Positions 8,392-11,928 of a stretch of 11,928 nucleotides of DNA are shown here, piece by piece. Positions within the stretch are counted from its first letter, which is position 1, and the number at the start of each line of letters is the position of its first letter. The stretch spans positions 1-11,928 of the forward strand of contig JASLGV010000195.1 in NCBI GenBank assembly GCA_030149995.1, written 5' to 3'. The position numbers and the translations under genes are program-made. The notes beneath the pieces were generated by a model. That model was not told the DNA's origin. It searched no databases and was given only the letters and a program-made list of their open reading frames with translations. This DNA is from Pedobacter sp. (GTDB lineage Bacteria; Bacteroidota; Bacteroidia; Sphingobacteriales; Sphingobacteriaceae).

Positions 8392-8421
8392 ATCTCTTTG
8401 GGTATCAAAGCTTAAAGAGAT
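8392..8421 (+). terminator. Candidate terminator or 3' hairpin behind the kdp cluster
   Basis: ATCTCTTT (8392-8399) pairs perfectly with AAAGAGAT (8414-8421) around a 14-base loop, 42 bases after the kinase stop. A second, mutually exclusive stem uses the same bases: CTTTG (8396-8400) with CAAAG (8406-8410). No clear T-tract follows, so intrinsic termination is uncertain; 3'-end protection is an alternative. Apart from this and the promoter below, the spacer 8350-8472 shows nothing further. Confidence 0.35.
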
Positions 8422-8437
8422 AAGTGCCTAAGCATGG

Positions 8438-8468
8438 TTGATAATACACCCCATCAGCTGTAAATTTG
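8438..8468 (+). promoter_or_regulatory. Bacteroidota-type promoter of the small DUF6965-like gene
   Basis: A -33-like TTG (8438-8440, within GGTTG) is separated by 20 bases from TAAATTTG (8461-8468), an exact match to the TAnnTTTG -7 box of Bacteroidota primary sigma factors. Only four bases separate this box from the ATG at 8473, so transcription is predicted to begin at or next to the start codon, giving a leaderless or nearly leaderless mRNA. This indicates that the small gene is transcribed apart from the kdp cluster. Confidence 0.65.
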
Positions 8469-8472
8469 CAGG

Positions 8473-8682
8473 ATGGAAATAGCCGAACTTGAAGATTTTT
8501 TTAACAATTGTGAGTTACCAGAAACACCACTGATGCTCAATCCGGCAACAGAAATTACAGATCTTCCTTATTTTTTAAGCAGCCATTTTATGCCTTTAAA
8601 AGCCAATCCAACCAGTAAAGTAAACCAGGGCTTACTTTACCGGTTAAAAGCACTTAAGCTGTTAATTGAATCGAATGCCTGA
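8473..8682 (+). CDS. Small DUF6965-like protein of unknown function
   Basis: The 69-residue protein starts MEIAELEDFFNN and contains LNPATEITDLPYFLSSHF in the middle and a C-terminal helix rich in Leu and Lys (LLYRLKALKLL). The pattern ELPETPLML...ITDLPYFLSSHF...RLKALK resembles the DUF6965 small proteins of Bacteroidota; this comes from recall of the family consensus and is not a search result. There is no signal peptide, membrane helix or Cys pair beyond one Cys, so it is probably a small cytosolic protein. That it is real is supported by the well-placed promoter directly before the ATG, the ordinary codon use, and its fit in the gap before the convergent operon (13 bases between the stops). 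I can give no function. Confidence 0.72.
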   Translation: MEIAELEDFFNNCELPETPLMLNPATEITDLPYFLSSHFMPLKANPTSKVNQGLLYRLKALKLLIESNA

Positions 8683-8696
8683 TGGCGTATTGGATT
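8669..8696 (+). terminator. Weak candidate terminator between the convergent genes
   Basis: ATGCC (8675-8679) can pair with GGCGT (8684-8688; one G-U pair) over a TGAT loop. It is extended after an internal loop by AATC (8669-8672) with GATT (8693-8696), and T-rich sequence follows. It overlaps the end of the small + strand gene and the last codon of the opposing gene. The G-U pair favours the + strand transcript only. Confidence 0.25.
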
Positions 8697-9403
8697 TATT
8701 TTAATACCTCCAGCACCTCTTTCTCTCCGATAAAACCGGTATTTGCCCATACTTCTGTCCCCTGTTTATATAATTTTAAAACAGGAAGGGCATCAATTTT
8801 AAGGCTTTTACACAGGGCTTGTTCTTCGTCTACATTGATGCGGATCACCAGCACATCCTTTTTGCGGTTTTTGCTCAGCTTATCCAGGTAGGGTTTCATT
8901 TCCTTGCAAGGCGCACACCAGTCGGCATAAAAATCAACCAGTACCATCTTATCTGTATTAACCATCGATTGGTACTGTGCAACCGTCATTCCTGCTTTTA
9001 CGGTTTCAGGTACTGTTTCTTCCAGGCCTGCTGCCCGCCATTGTATCAATCCGCCACCCAATGTCCAGATATTTTTAAAGCCCTGTTTTTCGAGGAATGC
9101 CGCCGCCGAACCACTTCTTATCCCACTTAAACAATAAACAAGTAGCGGCTTTTCTTTATCGAGAGCCGCAATTTTATCTTTAAAGAGCTTATTCTGCCAG
9201 TCTATATTGGTGGCATGAGGTATATGTCCTTTAGAAAACTCTTCCGGTGTTCTTACATCGAGCACAACTGCTGCCGGTAATTCTTTTACCTTAGCCGCAA
9301 ATGCATCTGTAGATAAGGTCTGTACATTTTGTGCCTGTACCTGTACATACAGGAAAAAGGTTAATGCAAACAAACCCGTTTTTTTAATTATGTTCATCAT
9401 CAT
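8696..9403 (-). CDS. Exported rhodanese-thioredoxin fusion protein
   Basis: The 235-residue protein begins with a signal peptide (MMMNIIKK, hydrophobic core, likely cut after VQA at residue 24), so it acts in the periplasm. Residues about 28-130 are a rhodanese domain with DVRTPEEF (49-56), the GHIPHATNI segment and an active-site loop with Cys91 (CLSGIRSG), the persulfide-carrying residue of this family. Residues about 140-235 are a thioredoxin fold with WCAPC at 162-166 and the cis-proline P207 (ALPVLKLY). Both active sites are intact. A likely role is persulfide formation or sulfur transfer by the first domain and reduction by the second, with electrons from a DsbD-like membrane reductase; this is inference. 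Three consecutive ATG codons make the exact start ambiguous by two residues. It is the last gene of a three-gene operon, 8 bases behind the methyltransferase. Confidence 0.9.
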   Translation of the reverse strand: MMMNIIKKTGLFALTFFLYVQVQAQNVQTLSTDAFAAKVKELPAAVVLDVRTPEEFSKGHIPHATNIDWQNKLFKDKIAALDKEKPLLVYCLSGIRSGSAAAFLEKQGFKNIWTLGGGLIQWRAAGLEETVPETVKAGMTVAQYQSMVNTDKMVLVDFYADWCAPCKEMKPYLDKLSKNRKKDVLVIRINVDEEQALCKSLKIDALPVLKLYKQGTEVWANTGFIGEKEVLEVLK

Positions 9404-9411
9404 CTATGTTT

Positions 9412-9999
9412 CTATTTCTTTTGTAACAGGATAAATAATTCTTTATTTTCTCTGGCAGCAATACTATGCGTGCAGGGTTCCATTGTTTTAACCGTAAAAT
9501 AAGGATCGAAGTACAACCGGTATTGTTCGGCATTGCCGCCAAAAGGTGGACCGGGTGCCTCAAATTCCCGGTTAAATAACAAACCCGCTATTTTACCGCT
9601 TTTGTTTAAAAGTGCAGCTGCGTGCCTGGCATACAGTGATCTTTTCTCAACAGGTATGGCACAAAAGAAGGTTTGTTCAATCAGCAGATCGTAAAGGCCC
9701 TGGTGTTCAAAAAAATCCTGGCAATAAATGTTAACCTGGGGATAATCTCTAAATGTATATTGTAATTGAGCCACTGCCACCGGCGAAATATCCAGGAGCG
9801 TAAGGTTCTCAAATCCCTTTTCAATTAAATAAGCTGCTTCGTAAGCATGACCGCAGCCCGGAATCAGGATCGAAGCTTGTTTGTTCTTATATTGATCTAT
9901 ATAACGACAAATAGCCGGCGCCGGATATCCGATGGCCCAGCCTGTATGCTGGTTTTCCCAGCGCGTATTCCAATAAGTCTGATCGTTTGAATTGTTCAT
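9412..9999 (-). CDS. TPMT-like SAM-dependent methyltransferase
   Basis: The 195-residue protein matches the thiopurine S-methyltransferase (TPMT) family of class I SAM-dependent methyltransferases. It has the N-terminal YWNTRWENQHTGW segment (9-21), SAM-binding motif I ILIPGCGHAYEA (44-55), motif II LLDIS with acidic residue Asp70, the YDLLIEQTFFCAIP region (103-116) and the TPMT-typical GPPFGG (150-155). No signal peptide is present, so it is cytosolic. Bacterial relatives methylate thiols and, in some species, selenium or tellurium compounds; the substrate here is unknown. Its ATG overlaps the TGA of the upstream rhodanese gene as ATGA, so the two are translationally coupled, and an exported rhodanese-thioredoxin gene follows after 8 bases. 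This context favours a sulfur or chalcogen substrate, by inference. Length is close to the short bacterial members of the family. Confidence 0.88.
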   Translation of the reverse strand: MNNSNDQTYWNTRWENQHTGWAIGYPAPAICRYIDQYKNKQASILIPGCGHAYEAAYLIEKGFENLTLLDISPVAVAQLQYTFRDYPQVNIYCQDFFEHQGLYDLLIEQTFFCAIPVEKRSLYARHAAALLNKSGKIAGLLFNREFEAPGPPFGGNAEQYRLYFDPYFTVKTMEPCTHSIAARENKELFILLQKK

Positions 10000-10235
10000 T
10001 TTATCTTTTTGTACGAACCGGCATTATGTACATTCTCAAAGCCATGGGTTTCCAGCATATTTTTAGCCTGCGCACTTCTGATCCCGCTCCTGCAAAAAAC
10101 GATGATCCGGTCATACCCTTCAAAGCGGGCCAGCTCTTTTTTCAGTTCATCGAGCGGAATATTAACAGAACCTGGTACCTGCAAGGCTGCAAATTCTCCT
10201 TTGCTGCGCACATCGACCAGAAAAGTTTTTTTCAT
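9996..10235 (-). CDS. Single-domain cytosolic rhodanese
   Basis: The 79-residue protein is a minimal rhodanese (sulfurtransferase) domain, in the size class of GlpE/PspE-type proteins but without a signal peptide. It shows FLVDVRSKGEF (5-15), VPGSVNIPLDEL (20-31) and the active-site loop CRSGIRSA with catalytic Cys48. The protein ends shortly after HGFENVHNAGSY, slightly degenerate relative to the usual NGGxxxW ending, but the fold core is present. It is the first gene of the operon. Its TGA overlaps the next ATG (ATGA at 9999-9996), and a -7-like promoter box lies 14 bases before its ATG. An upstream ATG at 10242 is out of frame, so the start at 10235 is chosen. Likely role: moving sulfane sulfur or handling persulfides in the cytoplasm. 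Confidence 0.88.
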   Translation of the reverse strand: MKKTFLVDVRSKGEFAALQVPGSVNIPLDELKKELARFEGYDRIIVFCRSGIRSAQAKNMLETHGFENVHNAGSYKKIK

Positions 10236-10248
10236 CGTTCATCTTAAA

Positions 10249-10256
10249 CAAAAGTA
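10249..10256 (-). promoter_or_regulatory. -7 promoter box of the rhodanese operon
   Basis: Read on the - strand this is TACTTTTG, an exact TAnnTTTG match, ending 13 bases before the ATG at 10235. The predicted leader is therefore under about 10 bases. No TTG lies at the ideal 19-21 base spacing; the nearest (10282-10284) is 25 bases away, so the -33 part is weak or absent. Confidence 0.45.
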
Positions 10257-10298
10257 TTCACCATCAAATTATAGGCTTTTGCAACGGGTAACCCAAAA

Positions 10299-11549
10299 TT
10301 AGGTAAGCAAAAGTGCGTCATCGTCTTCATCAAGGCTAAGCTGAATGCTATCGCTGCCGGCAATCCCTTCTATAGATCCACGAATGTGTGTGGCATTTAA
10401 CAATACTTTTTCAAGTTGTTTTTCGCGTGCCTTCCACAAACGCTCCATCGCATCGCGTTCCCGCTGGATGGAAAGTTTCATGCTCATAAACCCTTCCCGA
10501 ATGGCTTTCCATTGTTCTGAAAACTCTGCTCCGGTAAGGTAATCGTACAACATGTGCATTTTCTCACCACGGTTTTCCTGCGATTTAACAGCGCCTGCCA
10601 GCTTTAAAATTCCTTCTCTGAGTACATAAGCTACGGCATTCACTTCTTCGAACGAGCAGATCCATACCCCATCGCGCTGGCCAAAGCAATCCATTCCTTT
10701 TGGGTAGCACTGACTTACAATTACGGCCACATCGATCCCCATGCTGCGCATATCTTTCTTCAATTTTTCAATCCAGTCGCCACCAAAATCTTTGGTTCGC
10801 TTGCTTTCATAAATAATTTTACCGCATTCCTGCCCAAATTGATTTCGAACCACCTGCACACAATCTGCCCCGCGTACGCCCTTTCCAACTTCTTCAATGA
10901 GATCGAAAGGATAGTTGCTTCTGAGCAGCTCTTCCAGTATCAGTTCCTGCACCTCTCCCTGCAACTGCATGCTTCCCTGCTCCGCTTTACGTTTCATTTC
11001 TTCAGCAAGTTTCTTTTGATCGTCCAGCTGTTTTTCAAGTTCTTTTAAACGCAACTGGTGTTCGGTATCTTTAATGCTGTTTTTCTCCGCTTCCTGCTTG
11101 CGGATCTGCTCCACCAGTTCGTTACGCTGTTCCTGCATTTTACGCTGAAAAGCCAGCTCCATTTCTTCTTCCTTAACTTTTAAACTTTGCTCACGTCTTA
11201 AAAATTCAATTTCTTTTTCGCGGGCAAGTTTCAGCTTTTCTTCGTTGTCTTTTGCGGTACCCTCAAGCAGCTGCAGCTTGGTTTCAAAATCGGCAGCGAT
11301 GCTTTTACGGATATTTTCTTCCAGGCTATCTTTAATCCTGGTCTTTTCTTCAGCAAGCTTTAATTCAAATGCTTTAGACTGTGCCTGCTTCTCAGCATCC
11401 AGTGCAGCTATTTTGCGTTGAAATTCTTCGTCCTTTTGCCTGGTAAAAGACAACATTTTTTCGCGCAGCTCTTTTTTATAATCTTCGGCCATAGCTTCTT
11501 CCATTGGAAAAACATGAGCACAGTTGGGGCATTTTATTTCAGTAGACAT
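10299..11549 (-). CDS. DUF2130 protein: coiled coil plus PD-(D/E)XK-like domain
   Basis: The 416-residue protein starts with a half zinc ribbon (CPNC at 7-10). A long charged Glu/Lys-rich coiled coil runs over about residues 20-195, and a conserved globular domain over about 196-360 matches the DUF2130 (COG4487) family pattern. In that domain QGEVQELILEELL (Glu199, Glu202) is followed by GADC with Asp229 and by IIYESKRTK with Glu248 and Lys250. This D-x18-ExK layout after a GExxE helix is that of PD-(D/E)XK nucleases. A WIEKLKKDM helix and a VIVSQCYPKGMD strand come next. The C-terminus is helical and acidic (DEDDDALLLT). The architecture of coiled coil plus nuclease-like core recalls RmuC. 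Function is unknown; DNA-end or chromosome-associated activity is inference. It lies 63 bases upstream of the rhodanese gene in the same direction, but each has its own -7 box. Confidence 0.9.
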   Translation of the reverse strand: MSTEIKCPNCAHVFPMEEAMAEDYKKELREKMLSFTRQKDEEFQRKIAALDAEKQAQSKAFELKLAEEKTRIKDSLEENIRKSIAADFETKLQLLEGTAKDNEEKLKLAREKEIEFLRREQSLKVKEEEMELAFQRKMQEQRNELVEQIRKQEAEKNSIKDTEHQLRLKELEKQLDDQKKLAEEMKRKAEQGSMQLQGEVQELILEELLRSNYPFDLIEEVGKGVRGADCVQVVRNQFGQECGKIIYESKRTKDFGGDWIEKLKKDMRSMGIDVAVIVSQCYPKGMDCFGQRDGVWICSFEEVNAVAYVLREGILKLAGAVKSQENRGEKMHMLYDYLTGAEFSEQWKAIREGFMSMKLSIQRERDAMERLWKAREKQLEKVLLNATHIRGSIEGIAGSDSIQLSLDEDDDALLLT

Positions 11550-11590
11550 GGAATTGATCTGATTATTTGCTGAAAGCGTTTATTTAGTTA

Positions 11591-11598
11591 CAAAGATA
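11591..11598 (-). promoter_or_regulatory. -7 promoter box of the DUF2130 gene
   Basis: On the - strand this reads TATCTTTG, an exact TAnnTTTG match, 41 bases before the ATG at 11549, predicting a leader of roughly 35 bases. I see no TTG at the right distance upstream. The remainder of the 111-base spacer 11550-11660 shows no clear hairpin or further signal. Confidence 0.5.
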
Positions 11599-11660
11599 TT
11601 AAACCCGGCTTATAACCCATGCAGCCGCACGGTATTAAAATGCTTTTACCCAACACCTGT

Positions 11661-11928
11661 TTACAAGATTGTTGATTTAATTTTATTGCCGGCAGCTAAG
11701 ATTTTACCCACCGGGCATTTAGAAGCAATTACTTCCAACCTGTTTTTTTGTTCTTCGGTTAAGTTACCTACATAACTAATCTCTTCTAAAAAAACAGATT
11801 CATCACCTATAGTTTCAAGGGTTACATTTACTTCTATCTGATCTACAGGCCAGCCTTTACGGTCTATATACATCCTTAACGTAATGGCCACACAGGAAGC
11901 CAGCGAAGCCATCAGCAAGCCTTTGGGA
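11661..11928 (-). CDS. OsmC-family protein (N-terminal part outside window)
   Basis: OsmC/Ohr proteins are cytosolic thiol peroxidases that reduce organic hydroperoxides, though many family members have no tested activity. The frame is open to the window edge, so the TTG at 11918 is an internal codon; 89 residues of an expected 130-140 are visible. The visible part begins PKGLLMASLASC, the family's SPxxLLxAALxSC helix with the first catalytic Cys. The second is in KCPVGKIL near the C-terminus, so both active-site cysteines are present. The catalytic Arg expected in the N-terminal half is not visible, so peroxidase activity cannot be judged. The stop lies 111 bases upstream of the DUF2130 start, and that gene has its own promoter box, so the two are probably separate transcription units. 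Confidence 0.87.
   Translation of the reverse strand, partial: PKGLLMASLASCVAITLRMYIDRKGWPVDQIEVNVTLETIGDESVFLEEISYVGNLTEEQKNRLEVIASKCPVGKILAAGNKIKSTIL

Noticed and set aside
8819..9130. 103-codon + strand frame opposite the rhodanese-thioredoxin gene
   Set aside because: The opposite strand has both catalytic motifs intact; this frame has no domain and no promoter.
11918..11918. TTG at 11918 as the OsmC start
   Set aside because: The open frame continues to the window edge with residues (PKG) fitting the OsmC active-site helix, so the gene is partial.
1..11928. Mobile elements, CRISPR array, tRNA or rRNA genes
   Set aside because: No transposase, regularly spaced repeat, tRNA-like cloverleaf or rRNA stretch was seen on either strand.

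Overview
The window reads as chromosomal DNA of a Bacteroidota bacterium, most likely a Sphingobacteriaceae-type organism (Pedobacter/Mucilaginibacter-like). The support is A-rich leaders without Shine-Dalgarno motifs, TAnnTTTG-type -7 promoter boxes, a Bacteroidota-type outer-membrane barrel inside the kdp cluster, and a small DUF6965-like protein. The lineage call is inference from these traits, not from a database match. I see no rRNA, tRNA, insertion sequence, prophage or CRISPR array, and no gene-free stretch longer than about 125 bases.

Bases 1-8349, + strand: a kdp high-affinity potassium uptake cluster, entered after its start. The order is kdpA (5' end missing), kdpB, kdpC, an exported beta-barrel porin, a short kdpD holding only the cytosolic KdpD ATP-binding and USP domains, and a separate membrane histidine kinase with a KinB-like sensor, HAMP, PAS, HisKA and HATPase domains. 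Spacers are 26-72 bases with no convincing internal promoter, so it is probably one transcript. KdpA (channel subunit), KdpB (P-type ATPase) and KdpC form the inner-membrane K+ pump; the porin probably feeds it across the outer membrane. The split KdpD plus stand-alone kinase probably replace the single large KdpD of E. coli. No response regulator lies in the window.

Bases 8350-8682, + strand: a hairpin-bearing spacer, then a small DUF6965-like gene behind a good Bacteroidota promoter placed so close to the ATG that its transcript may be leaderless.

Bases 8696-10235, - strand: a compact three-gene operon reading rhodanese, TPMT-like methyltransferase, then exported rhodanese-thioredoxin fusion. 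The first two overlap by ATGA and the last two are 8 bases apart. It suggests handling of sulfane sulfur, thiols or chalcogens.

Bases 10299-11928, - strand: a DUF2130 protein (long coiled coil plus a PD-(D/E)XK-like core) with its own promoter box, and the C-terminal part of an OsmC-family protein cut off by the window end. The most notable points are the split KdpD/kinase arrangement, the sulfur operon, the nuclease-like DUF2130 protein and the nested hairpin between kdpA and kdpB.
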